Below, one piece after another: positions 10,796 to 22,620 of a DNA stretch of 64,000 nt (the stretch's first letter is position 1; each line of letters opens with the position of its first letter). The DNA lies in assembly GCA_011800155.1 (NCBI GenBank), contig CM022377.1, positions 2,046,001 to 2,110,000 of the forward strand, given 5' to 3'. The position numbers were made by a program, and so were the translations under genes. The stretch is from Flammulina velutipes (Eukaryota > Basidiomycota > Agaricomycetes > Agaricales > Physalacriaceae). Below the pieces are notes generated by a model. The model searched no databases. It was not told where the DNA came from and worked only from the letters and a program-made list of their open reading frames with translations.

Positions 10796-11616
10796 CATGG
10801 TCGACATGGATTCCATTCCTCTAGCGGAATGCCTAGCGGTCGATCGGGACATTCCTACATTGTATCTATTAGTTTATGCTCTCTCCTCAGTTCTACTTGC
10901 GCCTGCCTGCCGTCAATGCATACGTCTATTTCTAGCTAATGATCATCTCATCATTCACGTTAGAGGATGGATGCAGAGAAGCTTACTGGCGAATGGAACC
11001 CACATGGCGTCCTCCATCATGCGACTTGCCTCGAACATTGCGAATCTTAACGAGAATGAAAGCATGAGACCCCCAGAGAAGGACAGATACGAGGCTAGGT
11101 GCTCAACTGACTCATTAGCACTCGGCCCAAAGAAAAACGGGGAAAGAAGACATACGAATTATTATTACACGGAACGTCTTTTTCGCCATGGATGCTTCTG
11201 ATGAGCTGGTTGGACAACGAGCCACTAGCCGTGCGAGCCGGGGGTGCAATCGTATTAAGGTTCCCCGCGTAGTAATGTATAGCTGAGGAGAAGAGCGGTC
11301 AACAGGCAATAGAAGCAATAGGTGATTGGCACCGTTCGGAGTTCGGCCGACCAAGCTAGCAGTCGGAGTGTCCTACACAGAGATACGACGGCCATGTAGC
11401 TCATCCCGGGGCTATACAATTCGCTCTCCAAGCAATACAAGCGTGGGGATCTAAATCACTTGCTGCGGTCAATCAACGAGTGCCACGACTATTATCAAAA
11501 ACCCGCAGTATATTCTTGGTACACAGCCAATTGTACATAGCTCCATAGATCCTAAGAGCAACATCAGCGAATAGGTCATTGAACGGTAATACATAGTTCG
11601 CACCTTTCCTTCACCC

Positions 11617-12511
11617 TCATCCGCTCCCTAGTCTTTGACCATGTCCCCAACTATGGCCTGAAGTCGACGCGGCAGGTTGTTGTGCGTTTCGTGGCGGCCG
11701 TACATGGAATCCCGCGGAAGGTGGTGCTGGAGGTGCAGTCGGAGCGGAAATATAGCGCCTCACCCAAGCCGGAGCCTTCGCCCAACTCGCGCCTGTCGGG
11801 CCACCGACATTCCAGACTCGCCACCACCAGAGGTGCCCGACGATTGTTCCCACAGCCGCCCGTGCCACGGCAGCAGGTCCACCCATGAGCAATTCGATGC
11901 CCAGCATCGTGTATGGAAGATACGTAGTGGGTATGCTGATCATTCCGAATAGACTAGACTGGGAACCTGGCGGCGCTCGAGCGGCAGAGAGGTACTGGAG
12001 CGCGTGCATGAGCGGGCGGAGAAAGATGGTAGCTTCCAGAGGCGTGCTGAGGATATTTATACCGGCACATGCAAAGAATAGCTGGTACGCTAAATCGGCA
12101 GAGTCGTAGCCTTGCTCGAGTTGATTTACGGTTTGACTGGGACATGATGAGAGGGTATTTGGAGGGACAGAAGAGCACGCACTATAGCATGGCAATCTCG
12201 AAGACGAAATTAATGCCGGAGCCTGGAAATATGTCAGACTGAGTAGATGGATCTACGGGGGCTACTATTACTCACTTCCAAAGAAGAAGCTAGTGTACAG
12301 TCGCCATATCTGCTCATCATTAGAGCTGCACATCCACGAGTTTCCGCTCACTCACCTGGAGCTTTTTCAGAACTGCATCTCGGTGATACAGCAGCGCGTA
12401 CGGCGACACGATATTGAGTAAATACGGCACAGTCGTTCCCACCAGCGACAAAGTCAAGAAACGGGTTACTGGCGGTATCTTTCTGAGTTCAGCAACGATG
12501 CTGTCGGCCAT
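11617..12511 (-). CDS. Derlin (Der1-like) protein of the ER membrane
   Basis: Derlins are rhomboid-like membrane proteins that help move misfolded proteins out of the endoplasmic reticulum for degradation (ERAD). The ATG at 12511 starts MADSIVAELRKIPPVTRFL. Three short introns (12310-12355, one near 12270-12225, and one near 12180-12140) join in phase to give IWRLYTSFFFG, GINFVFEIAMLY, then SADLAYQLFFACAG, YLPYTMLGIELLMGGP and the hallmark GHLWWWRVW. The cytosolic tail is Pro/Ala-rich and ends GHGQRLGSG. It is divergently transcribed from the Hsp20 gene 245 bases away; the shared region contains a heat-shock element, which suits a proteostasis gene. Intact. Confidence 0.85.
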
Positions 12512-12626
12512 TATCGAAGATGGAAGTTCAAGACAAACAACGCGTCTTGCATTTGTGACGTGTTCAGCCCCTGAAGCTTGATGACTCATCATCCCGACGG
12601 TCATGCCCAAATCAAGAAATGACCGA

Positions 12627-12710
12627 TTCCCGAACTCTCTAGAATCTTCACCATTCAACGGCATTGGACTCCCCTTGGAATCTTCGAGTCTAACCTCCTG
12701 GGTATAAATA
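12627..12710. promoter_or_regulatory. Heat-shock elements and TATA box between Derlin and Hsp20
   Basis: At 12627-12649 five pentamer positions in strict 5-bp phase read TTC, GAA, CTC, GAA, TTC; four fit the alternating nTTCn/nGAAn rule for Hsf1 trimers. A second, shorter element (GAATCTTC) is at 12678-12685. A TATA box (TATAAATA) at 12703-12710 precedes the Hsp20 ATG by 46 bases. The first element is about 116 bases upstream of the Derlin ATG and 108 bases upstream of the Hsp20 ATG, so it could serve both genes. Confidence 0.8.
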
Positions 12711-12756
12711 TGCGCCAGCCATCCCCTCATCCCCTCACCAAACTTACAACATCGAC

Positions 12757-13311
12757 ATGTCTGCCATCTACTACTACGAACCCTCATACCACTTTGACCG
12801 CTTCTTCGAGAACGTCTTTGGACGCCCTCAGCAGCAGTCACTCCAATCTGCACAGTCTACATCTAGCGTCCCGCCTCTTCTTCGCCCCAAGTATGTCTTA
12901 TTTCTTACCGCATTACCATACTGGTACTGATGTTCCCAATAGGATGGACCTCCACGAGGACGAAGAGGCCAACATAGTCACCGCAACCTTCGAGCTTCCT
13001 GGTCTCACCAAGGAAGACGTGACTATCGACGTGCACGACGGACGCCTCTCCATCTCTGGCGAAACCAAAGTCTCGTCGGAGCGCGATGAGAACGGTTACG
13101 CCGTGCGCGAAAGGAAGTTCGGAAAGTTCTCTAGGACTCTGAGGCTTCCTCAGGGAGTGAAGGTAATATCCCGTTAATCTTTTGGTGTAAATGATTGCTG
13201 ACAGATTTTCAGGAAGAGGAAGTCAAAGCAACCTTGGAGAATGGAGTATTGTCTGTGACCTTCCCCAAGTCAGCGCCAGAGGCGGCGCCCAAGCGCATCA
13301 TCATCTCGTAA
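12757..13311 (+). CDS. Small heat-shock protein (Hsp20/alpha-crystallin)
   Basis: ATP-independent chaperone that holds unfolding proteins. Exons are 12757-12890, 12943-13162 and 13213-13311; the splice phases agree, giving 150 aa. The N-terminus is aromatic (SAIYYYEPSYHFDRFFENVFG). The alpha-crystallin domain follows, with FELPGLTKEDVTIDVHDGRL, SISGETK, and the GxLxVxxPK-type end as ENGVLSVTFPK. It closes with the short RIIIS tail that carries an I-x-I-like motif. Typical length for fungal Hsp20. The TATA box and phased heat-shock elements just upstream predict strong heat induction. Confidence 0.92.
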
Positions 13312-13470
13312 ACCAACCAAGCAACTGCATAGCTATAATCTTGTACTACAAACAAATTAATTGAACACTACTGTACTATAGAATCGTGGGAGAGTTTGAA
13401 CCACTCAAGAACCGGAAAAACACTTGAAGTTGCGCTATACAGTAGTATAAGTACAATAACTAGTAGATGT

Positions 13471-14436
13471 CTACTCTCTAAAGTCCCAAGGGATATCATA
13501 GTCTAAAACAGTCTCATACGGCGCAGGACTAGCAAAGCGCTGGAACCCTCCATGCGCCGTAACACCCATCACGATTCTGATACAAAAAGCAAGCTGAATG
13601 GCCTTCGCCTCCTCTTTACGCACATACTTCTGAACCGCTATCCAGAACGCCTTCTCAATCTCCACATAATCATCTCGAAGATGATACCCCACATCCGTAT
13701 CATCCCCTACTCCCAACAAGAAGAAGACAGCAATCAGCTCGCACCCAAAGGGTACATATCCCAACGACTCCCAGTCGACCATTCCGCCCATCCGCCCCTC
13801 ATCCATCTCAATCAAGACGTTGAGATACCCAAAGTCCCAGTTCGTCATAGAGAGCGGGAGATCGTCGAGCTGCCCATCCAGAAATGCATCCAATAACTCC
13901 TGGAAAGTCTCTCGACGGCCTACAACTCTCGGATCCTCATTCACCACCGCGCTCCGCAAGCACTTCTCCATCAGAGGGTACCATTCATCCTTATGGTCCC
14001 CTGCTCGCATGTCCCGAACGATACATTTCCCAAGAAAGTCCCCTATGCTGGATGCGATAGACAGTAGGCGTTCGTGGGAGGCGATGCGAAGCGCAGCATG
14101 AAGCGGGATACCAGGGATGACGGAGAGTTCGTACAACTCCACGTCGGGTTTAACGTTGGCGAGAAATTTCACGGAAGGAACCAGAGAGCCGAGGTGGGCA
14201 CGATGTTTGCCCTTGAGCACCTCGGGCGGGATGGAGCGTCCGTCGAACCGGAATTGTAGGATGATGGAGGGAGATGCGAGGAATTCGATGAGGTAGGTTA
14301 GGCTGGCAAATCCTTGGTCGGAATTTAGCGTTATGGATTTGAGCTCTTTGTCTGGATGGAACTGGTGGAGAAAGCCAGGGATATCCGGGAGAGGGTCGTA
14401 ATCGCCTTCGCTGCATTTCATTGACGATTTGGGCAT
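13471..14436 (-). CDS. APH-like (aminoglycoside phosphotransferase fold) kinase
   Basis: Single-exon 321-aa protein with the choline/aminoglycoside kinase fold; the substrate in fungi is unknown. Residues 100-130 have the VIPGIPLHAAL turn of the N-lobe. The catalytic loop reads MTNWDFGYLNVLI, where the usual H-G-D-x4-N becomes N-W-D-x4-N: the catalytic Asp and metal-binding Asn are kept while the His is replaced. The DWE motif (GGMVDWESLGYVPFG) is intact. No signal peptide. Start from the first ATG; no introns needed. It ends 60 bases after the end region of the Hsp20 transcript and is convergent with it. Probably active, but the His change makes this less sure. Confidence 0.75.
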   Translation of the reverse strand: MPKSSMKCSEGDYDPLPDIPGFLHQFHPDKELKSITLNSDQGFASLTYLIEFLASPSIILQFRFDGRSIPPEVLKGKHRAHLGSLVPSVKFLANVKPDVELYELSVIPGIPLHAALRIASHERLLSIASSIGDFLGKCIVRDMRAGDHKDEWYPLMEKCLRSAVVNEDPRVVGRRETFQELLDAFLDGQLDDLPLSMTNWDFGYLNVLIEMDEGRMGGMVDWESLGYVPFGCELIAVFFLLGVGDDTDVGYHLRDDYVEIEKAFWIAVQKYVRKEEAKAIQLAFCIRIVMGVTAHGGFQRFASPAPYETVLDYDIPWDFRE

Positions 14437-14558
14437 GATGGCTCTGGCGGTGAGAAGACAAGGACTCTAAGCGCCCGTGCATCGTGGCAACATGTGTCGC
14501 CTGACATGAATTCAGCATCAATAATCCAAGCAGCACCAACAGAGAACCCACCTCAAAT

Positions 14559-15090
14559 CTAAAACGTTACTTTAGGCTTCAACCCAATAACACCGCCGCC
14601 TTTCCCATCCCAGTGTGGTATCGGTGCGCGACATACGGGACACCTAGGTCGCGTCAGAAACCCATCCTTAAAACGAGATATAAACTCACATGGAGCGGAA
14701 TTCATGGCCCACATTCCTGGCAGCAGCGATCTTTATTGCGCTGAATAGGCAGGACCCACAGCAGATGTGGCCGCAGGGAGTGAGTGTAGCATTGGTGGGC
14801 GGTGTGAAGCAGATGGGGCAGGTGTATTCCGTGAGTTTCGTTGCGTCTGGTGCGGCAGGTTTCGTCGCTTCTGGAGAGGTGGCTTTGGGAGAATCCGCGG
14901 CTGTCTGTGATGAAGGCCCAGTAGCCTCTGTGTTTATTGTCAACGCTATTTCGACAGAATCAGAGTCGTCGCTTTCAGTTTCGCTTTCGTCCTTCTGCTT
15001 TTTCGCCGGAGATTCTTCACTTGTAGGCGAATGTTTGCGCTTTACGCTGGTGATGGTGGTATCTGTTGAAGAGGAGGCATTTTCAGACAT
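14559..15090 (-). CDS. Small RING-finger protein (probable E3 ubiquitin ligase)
   Basis: The ATG at 15090 starts a Ser/Thr/Glu-rich region of about 75 residues with two basic KKQK/KRKH patches that could act as nuclear signals. A C3HC4-type RING follows: CPICFTPP, PCGHICCGSC, and after a 46-bp intron the last pair CPVCRAPIP. The intron splits the Met before CPVC in phase, which fixes the second exon (ending KPKVTF at 14559). Total about 150 aa. The layout, with a disordered acidic N-terminus and a C-terminal RING, resembles Slx8/Rfp-type SUMO-targeted ligases, but short RINGs are hard to assign further. Confidence 0.75.
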
Positions 15091-15249
15091 GAAGGTAAGA
15101 AGGAAGATGTTCTGGCACAGCCACTGAACAATACAAGTCTAGCGTAGAACATTGTACATGTGCGCCAATAATTTTATTACATTCGCATGTAGACTGCATT
15201 AATGACCCCCGTTGAGATTAATTATACACCCTAGAGTTATGGTCCATTT

Positions 15250-17228
15250 CTAACCAAAGATCATCTTCCGAATCTCAGAGCCCGCGCGCCGTCGCTCCTC
15301 AGAAGCTGCCCCATTTCCCAACATCGACTTGTTCTCGATCGCTCGTCTTCCCAGGTAAGGCATGACCTAAGTATACATGATCAGCGTTCCATTCTGCAGA
15401 CCAGGCCAAAAGAAGGAGACCCACTTCAGAGAGCGCGCCATATGGTACATACCTAAAGTGAGAAAAGTCAGAATACAATACAACTGGGAATGGAACGGAA
15501 CAGACATACTTGATAACAACAGGCGCGTTGGACCTTGTGTGATTGACCAGATAATCAGTCAACGCGTCGCTCATACCTAAAAGACACGTCGTTCAGACAC
15601 ATTCGGAAACGGAAACGAAATCACCAACCATACAGCTGCCCAAACATCAGCCTCTCCGTAACCTCGCCTTCCAGCTGCACAACATCCTCAGTCCCACTGA
15701 CAACACTCCCCAGCCCCGCCTCCACCAACTCTCTCAAGACCAATTTGCAGCTACTCCAATTATGCGTACCAAACAATATCCCCACCCTCTGCGGTCCACC
15801 AGCCTTAACATCGGCCTTCAGTTTGCCGATCAACACCTTCGCGCATTCATTATACGTCCTATCGGTGTCCTCCTTCGTCAACCACACAGGTGGAAAATTG
15901 TCCGGAGAAATAGATATCGTCTTCTTCCCTGCCTCCTTCGTTTCGTGCGCTGCCAACTCATGCGGGTGGTATGCCCCTCGAACCAATTTGACGCCCAGTG
16001 CATACTTGTTCGTCTCTGCGTCTCGGAAGGATTCTGCGAGATGGAGAGGAGTCCTACGATGGTGTTTTAGCCGGGAATGATAACCAACGCGTTTTGGATA
16101 ACCCACCGACGAAGGTATGCCTGGAACGTTCCGTAGATAAGAGGTTGCACCTCGCTTTTTCCGCCTATCTTGTTGAAAGATCTCATCAGGGAGAGCTGAT
16201 ACGCGTCCACAGCGGGCTGATACCAGCTGTACCCGAAGGTCAGTGGAAACCCCCAGTTACTAGTGAGGCCAGTATTTTACGTACCTATATTCCGCGTCGA
16301 CAATGATCTTGACGTTCCGTTCTGCGGCACGTTTACATATCCTAGTGAGGTCGGAATGGAGTTCCCGAAGAGCTTTCGCGTCCTCTTCAGAGAGCCGGCG
16401 CGAAGCGGATGAATAGAGGACGTCAAGGTCGTTGCTCTGGGCGCATCCTGGGAAGGGAATAGAGGATTTTCGACGCGATTCCAGGATGAGAGAGGACAGA
16501 TTGATGAGAGCGCGAGCTTCGGGAAGTAGTGCCGTCTACGTATGTTAGATGTGAGTCAAGATTCAGGTGGGGGAATGATACATACCAGCTTGATGGCTAC
16601 CCATGTCCTTCGTCCAGCCTGTGCATTGCCTAAGATGCTGTCTTCGAAGTCCGCCGCGACGTCAATACAGCGAATCATCTCCTCGACTGATTGTTTGTAG
16701 ACTGGGACTCCCTGCCCCTTCTTCTCCGTCGACGCAGTGGCTTCATACGGATCTACTTCCACTGAGTATGCAAAGAGGGTACCCTTGTTAGCGGCGCGAA
16801 GGCTTTTCAATAGAGGTATGGTTTCCTGAGCAGTGTCGCCCCCGACGAACTAGTACTATCTATCAGCCGCTATCATGAGTGGAGTGAACACCACACACCT
16901 GGTCAAAGAAAGTCACTCGGACCAAGGCTTCCGTAATTTGTTTCACGATAGGGATGCTAGAGAGCACTCGGAGAGACTTGGGCGCGATGTCGACTATCGT
17001 CTCGGATGAACACATAGCGTACACCATGTAAGTCCGGATAAGTTCCCTGAGGGTGGTGGTGCTCTTGTTGGCCGTTATGGTTTCGGAATCCGCGTGAATG
17101 GGCGTGGATAGCAAGAATGGTGAGGCCCCTAGAGCTAGGAGAGCGAACGTCCTCCCACGTCTGAGTGGTGAGCCATGACTGAACGTTCGTGGTGTGTTGA
17201 AGCGTCTAGTGAAGATCCGGAAGAGCAT
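15250..17228 (-). CDS. PUT1: Proline dehydrogenase (proline oxidase), mitochondrial
   Basis: FAD enzyme that oxidises proline to pyrroline-5-carboxylate, the first step of proline catabolism, feeding electrons to the respiratory chain. The ATG at 17228 gives an Arg/Thr/Ser-rich N-terminus (MLFRIFTRRFNTPRTFSHG), a good mitochondrial presequence. Later exons show FVGGDTAQET, RTWVAIKL, KIIVDAEYSWYQP, the barrel motifs YALGVKLVRGAYHPHE and GILFGTHNWSS, LMFGQLYGMSDALT, VIKYVPYGAL, and the C-terminal PYLGRRAIENKSML. Several 45-60 bp introns are needed, including one near 16060-16110. All family landmarks are present in order and no break was seen. Nothing in the promoter was recognised. Confidence 0.9.
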
Positions 17229-18917
17229 ATGAGGGTAAGGAAGGAAAAAGCGTAAACAGGCTCTGGGAGTAATTAATGAAGAGACCGTGACACCAACCCA
17301 TGAGGCGCGGGGACGAAGAAGACGGAACCAATCCGGATCTCCTATTCGATAAGATAGAGTATCATATTGCCGAGCCGACGTTCTCCGACGATATTTTCAG
17401 CTTGAGGAAATGCAGCTGGGTAGCGCCCTTCGTCAGAACTAGAACAGCCAGAAGTTAAAAAGTGCAAGGAAGACAACATGGGATAATCGACTGATATGTG
17501 GTAGGCGCTCTTGCTAAGGATTAGAGAGCGATGTTATTTTACTGTGATGAACAGATTCCTGGCAGTGGTAGCCCGTCACCCCGTGCAGTGTGACCGTGTG
17601 TCAAGCGAACCTGTGTGGCGTAATATGCCCGTCGAAGAAACCATCCGACGCGTCGTAGGAGGAGGCGGCGTCCGATCGGGCTGTTCTTCGCCTGCTGGGA
17701 TAACTGTATGTCGGAGAGCCGCGTCTTTCCCAGTGCGTTTCGTGCCAAATTTTGCATACAATGCGTGAGCTGTGAAGAGCCTGCCCACATAGTGACCATT
17801 GCAGTCGCTAATAGCTGCTAGTGGTAGCACGAATGCCTGTCCTGTTCGAATTGTGGCACCAAAGAGGGTCCATTATCATCGCTTAGCACGAGAGAAAACA
17901 GAATGATGATGAGTAGCGGAAGAGAAAGAGCCAAGTGGCTGTGCAAAATAAACATGAAGTTGATTACTCGGGAAGCTCCGCCTGCGGCGGCGGGCAACCT
18001 TGCTTGTAGAGCCCATGCACAAGTTTTATGGTTAGTCTGTTTCTAGTGAATGGGACTGATCCCCGGATTTATAGTGAGAGTACCATTCTCTTTATGTCTT
18101 GTTGAGTTGCCGCGAAGGAGGAACGAGTGTAAGGCAATTTATAATATCTCGGGCTTGGGCCTCATTGATAATGAAGTTTTTGGGCTAGTCTAAGTCAGTG
18201 ATGCTAGATATGTGTAGTGAGAGAGTGGATAATGTAATGCCTCTGCGCCCCAACGGAATATAATCCTGGGAAACGAGGTCAGCTGCAATAGGCATCCAGC
18301 GGTGGCCGCAGCGACAAGCACTTGGAAAGTGTCGCACCAGGTATATAAGTTGCTTAATTTTATGCCAGTATCAAGAGCATAAGCCTCAAGATATCTCCAT
18401 AGCACTGAAGGTGCGCGGCAAAGATTGATGTTATTATACTTAATATATGGGGAGCTACAGGTGCCTAAGTAACATGATGCCCTTAAATTTAATAAAGCGT
18501 TTTCAGAAGACGCAATGATGAATGGGAGGGGAATTAAGAACAAGAGAGCTTGTGGCGCAAGGGTACGGAAAATGCCGGAGGTAGCCGACGGTTTGTATTT
18601 ATTTGTAAAAAAAAGCCGGCGGTAAGAATTATCGAAAATGAAGGACCTTGACAAGCAAGGTAACATAGCTAACGCCACATAATTATTCTTCGGTTGCGGT
18701 AAATTAAGATGCGTATATGAGACTCTGGCTACTACAGATACATACGAGATATCTAGTACTCTCGCACTACTACTGATGACTGACGAGGCATACTTTTCAA
18801 GAAAAGAGAGAGTGACTGCCATCACCAAATGCCAGACCTGAGACATATGTTTGCCCGTAATTCTCTGGGTCGTGCAATTTCTTGGGACGGGGTGGCATAG
18901 GCATATATCTATACACA
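17229..18917. other. Long intergenic stretch without a supported gene
   Basis: About 1.7 kb between the PRODH start and the end of the first kinase gene. A 243-codon open frame on the minus strand (18190-18921) is rich in Cys, Ser, Tyr and Leu, has no family resemblance, and is not preserved downstream of the duplicated kinase at 62 kb, so I do not call it. The DNA is more AT-rich than the coding neighbours around 18.4-18.8 kb. No repeat or RNA gene was recognised. Confidence 0.5.
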
Positions 18918-20353
18918 TCATGCATAGGTGTCCAGCATATGAATGACATCGCTAGCCGTTGGCCGTTCCCTCGGGTTGAATGCCAGACAACGGTCCACGA
19001 TCGCCCATAAATCCGGATCGTAGAGCTCAATCGGACGGGGTGGCTTATGCTTCATGAACACGACCTCATGGTAAATTCTGGCAGGGATCGTAAGGCCAGG
19101 GAACGGATGCTGCCCACTGTATAGCTACTTCCCCGTCAGCGAAACCCCACTCTAAGAGAGCTCTGTAACGACTTACCTCGATGACGGTGCAGCCGAAGGA
19201 ATAGATATCACGAGCGGGAGTGTCAGCATCGACGCTTAAGTCCCAAACTTCTGGAGACATCCAATATGAGCTACCCTTCCCAAACCAAGGGTTTGTGATT
19301 GTCTGTATTCCCATAGCCGTCGTAAGCCTGAAGTCGGCAAGACAACAGGTGAAGTCATCCTTTACAAGGATACTCGCACCACGGATGTCGGCGTGAACGA
19401 TTGGCGGATCGTGCGTGTGCAAGTATTCGATGCCTTCGATTATCTCGGTGAGCTGTGGGTACTCTCGTTAGTTTCGTATGCATAAGTATGTGAGGTCGGA
19501 TACTCACCATCTTCAACCTATCGAATGTTGAATGTTTTCTCAAAAATTGGTTGACATTGCCATTATCCATCCAAGGGGAAACTAGGCATAATCCGGGATA
19601 CATGTACGGTCTTATCCCTAGAAGTGGAAGAATCCTTGGATGGTGTAGTTGTCGCCAGAGTAGAGCTTCTCGGCGAAATGTCTAGCGGACGGATGTGAGA
19701 ATTCAGTGGGGACAATCTTAGGGGTAACACACCTTGGCGGCTTGAACTGGGTCGAGAGAGGCAAAGACTCTCAGGACCTTCAAGCATACTCTCTGAGATC
19801 GATATGTCCCATCATAGATGTCCTGCGTTAGATTTAGTGAAGGAGACTCATCCTCAACATCAAAGACATACAGCGAAACTACCGCCTACAATAGGTATCT
19901 TACTCTGTCCTTGAACATTCTGAAGCACGAGATCACTGGGCAGAACATCCGAGATACGGCTTATGGCTTGCAGGCATTTGATAGCAGCATGCTTCGCGAA
20001 ACCACTTTCCATCGCTGGCAAATGGTCAAGGGCCTATAAGAAGTACGTTGCCAGGATATCAATGAGCCGCTCGCAAGAAGAGTACATACCACTTGAAGAG
20101 AATCCATGATGATCTGATAGAGTTCGGGTCGTATCATGTGCACATCCTCCCAAGGCTTTGTGCAAGGCTGGAGAATGATATCTTCAACCTTCCTCCTAAT
20201 TTCGCGAGGGAATGACGAAGGGTCGATATCGCTCCACGAAAGCAGGGAAGGGCTCCTGGAAGGTGTTGCAATGGACAGTGATCTATGAACGCAGTGAGCA
20301 TCTGGTTTGGGTTTAGATTCGGGTAGTGACGGATGAATACTTTCGAGTACCAT
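18918..20353 (-). CDS. TKL-family kinase copy with degenerate active site (probable pseudokinase)
   Basis: Near-identical sister of the kinase at 62-63.6 kb. The N-terminal helical domain reads FPREIRRKVEDII and TKPWEDVHMIRPELYQ. After several 45-60 bp introns come the glycine loop GGSFADIYDGTY, the ATP lysine in VCLKVLRVF, the hinge region [15 protein letters not shown], the catalytic loop HADIRGASILV and then LADFRLT. Compared with the sister, the glycine loop has G to S, the catalytic-loop Asn is Ser, and the DFG glycine is Arg. The HAD aspartate and ADF aspartate remain. The reading frame is otherwise open and ends DTYA. Loss of metal-binding Asn plus DFG Gly argues against normal catalysis; a scaffold role or early decay are both possible. 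Confidence 0.72.
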
Positions 20354-20431
20354 TCCATTCTAACGGCATAAATGTATCCGATAAGGTAGAAAGGGTGTTC
20401 GTGTCACATTCATCCTATGAAGAACAGAGAT

Positions 20432-22103
20432 TTAGGCCAATGCAAACACTAAGAAACGAAGATGTGCTACCTGGACTTGAACACCCACTACGAGCCGACG
20501 ACGGTCAAGTTTGATTGGCATTGCCATCACGACCTGGTATCTCGATGTATAAGTACAAGCAAAGTTATTAGACAATGGCTTACCTTCAAGGTCTTCAAGA
20601 CAAGTCCTGCGTTTGGCCTGCTCATCGCTTCATATTCCAGACATCTGTAAACAACATCCCACACTCTTTGTGGGAGATAAGTAGTTGGTGGCGGTAGTGG
20701 CTTCCTTCTCCTCTTGACCACTTCTTGGTAGACAGCTGCGTCGCGGGGAACATCAGAAAACGGATATTTACGACTGCAGATCTACAGGGAGGGCTATGAG
20801 AAGGTGTATATATAAGGATATACGATAATCTCACCTCAATCGCTGTACACGCAAAGGCATACATATCCCTTGATGGTAGGTCGCTCGCTGGGAACTCGGT
20901 GTTGTCACCAACCGAAAAGATAAGAACCTCGGGAGCAAGCCACCGCGTTGGACCACCTCTGATCCTCGATGAAGTTGCCAACGAGTCACAGATCATCGAA
21001 AGTCCGAAATCGGCAAGACAGCAAGTCAGATCGTCCTTCACAAGGATATTGGCCTAACCCAGAATATGAATGTTGCGAAGTGAAAATGAAATGTGCTCTT
21101 ACGCCGCGGATATCTGCATGCACAAGAGGTGGATCATGCGTGTGAAGGAAATGAATCCCTTCCATGATATCGATCATCTATTAGTTTAAACACCGTGAGC
21201 CGTATTATTACTAAATTGCCCTCACCCACCATTTGCAATCGATCATGCGTCGGATTGTTGTCGAGAAACTGGTTCACGTTTCCGTTTTTCATAAATGGTG
21301 AAACAAGGCAAGGCCTAGGGTCAAACGTCGTGGTGTTGACACCGAGAAGCGATAAGATATGTGGATGCCGGAGCTGGTACCACAATAAAGCTTCACGACG
21401 AAATACCTACAGTAGTGCACATTAAGTTTCGATTGCGTGAGATGGAATAGGGACGGAGTAAGTATACGCACCTTCAGACTCCTCTCGTACTCATCATTGC
21501 TCCCTCCGCGAAATATTCGAAGAACCTTGAGAGCAACATTCTTTGAACCGGCTCGGCCGAAGAAGACATCCTGTATGTGGCGCGAGTCATTGTAAGCAGT
21601 AGCCTAGAGAATTTGAGAGGTTCCGATTACTTACCCCAAACCCTCCCCCATCAGACGGGCTATCTCGATCACTTTCAACGCTTTGTATTATCATGCGCTG
21701 AGGAAGACGACCTGAAAGAGCACTTATTGCCTGAAGACTTTCAAGAGCTGTCATGCGGATTTCGGATTCCGTTTGCGGAAGACGGTCTAGGATCTAGTGC
21801 ATTTCAATTCAGCCGACGATTAGTGCGCGAGACAGCAAAATGGATGCTCACACGCTGGAGTCCGTCTATGACTGGTTGGTGTAGATCTGGACGTAGATCT
21901 TCCACAGATCGCCAAGGTTTCGAGCGACGATCGGCGACAATGGACTTCAATTGGGCTGCGGAGGGACTTGACTGTAGGGCTTTCCATGGACGTCGCAAGG
22001 ATAAAGCACTCTGCAACGCTGCGCTCACATGGCGAATTAAGAAAGCTGGTGACGAAGTCATAGATGCAACAGTGATGTTACCTTCTTCAACGCCTTCAGC
22101 CAT
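20432..22103 (-). CDS. TKL-family protein kinase
   Basis: The ATG at 22103 gives [14 protein letters not shown]. The N-terminal helical domain is present ([25 protein letters not shown]). The kinase lobes follow across several short introns: [46 protein letters not shown], the catalytic loop [19 protein letters not shown], a Trp-rich activation segment [10 protein letters not shown], and the C-lobe [13 protein letters not shown] and [13 protein letters not shown]. HxD, Asn and DFG are all intact, so it is probably active. The C-terminal exon ending at 20432 is less certain. It sits directly upstream of the pseudokinase gene on the same strand and is divergent from the THEM6-like gene at 22621, with an AT-rich element near 22150. 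Confidence 0.75.
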
Positions 22104-22620
22104 CTTGTCGCCGTTCTTGACTGTCCTGTAAGGACCGCGTAAGGATTATTTTATATATTCCAGTACGCCTTTGAGATGGTGGTGTCGGGTAAATGCAAGC
22201 AGACAAGCGACCTGTGCTGAGCGCGCAAGAATCCGGTGTTGACCACTTCCCACGGTTCATGCTTCCACTTTAGATGACTAGGCCTGAGGCTCCTCGAGGT
22301 GATGACCTTGTAAGTCGTCGTGTATCATGTCGCCGGTGGAGATCCGGAGAACGAATGGTTTACGGTCAGATGACGATTCGCGTCCGTTGAAAGAGTCTAG
22401 TCCCCGAGCTGCTATCATCGAATATTATTTTCGGCGCTGAGTTTTGGTTGAGTTGCAAGTTACATATGGACGAGTTCGGACAAGTTACGGATGAGCAACG
22501 GGATTCGGGCCGCTTCACCGCACTTAAATTCTTCCATTTTCAAAATGACGCTGACTGAACGTCTCTTAGCTTTAACCACCTCCGACCTGTGCTGTTCGCG
22601 TCCCGACGCAAATTCCAACG

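Noticed and set aside
13471..14436. Antibiotic-resistance gene
   Set aside because: The APH-like fold is common in fungal genomes and the catalytic loop differs from resistance enzymes; nothing indicates drug modification.
18190..18921. 243-codon open frame downstream of the first kinase
   Set aside because: Composition is not protein-like, no family match, overlaps the kinase stop, and it is not kept behind the duplicate kinase at 62 kb.
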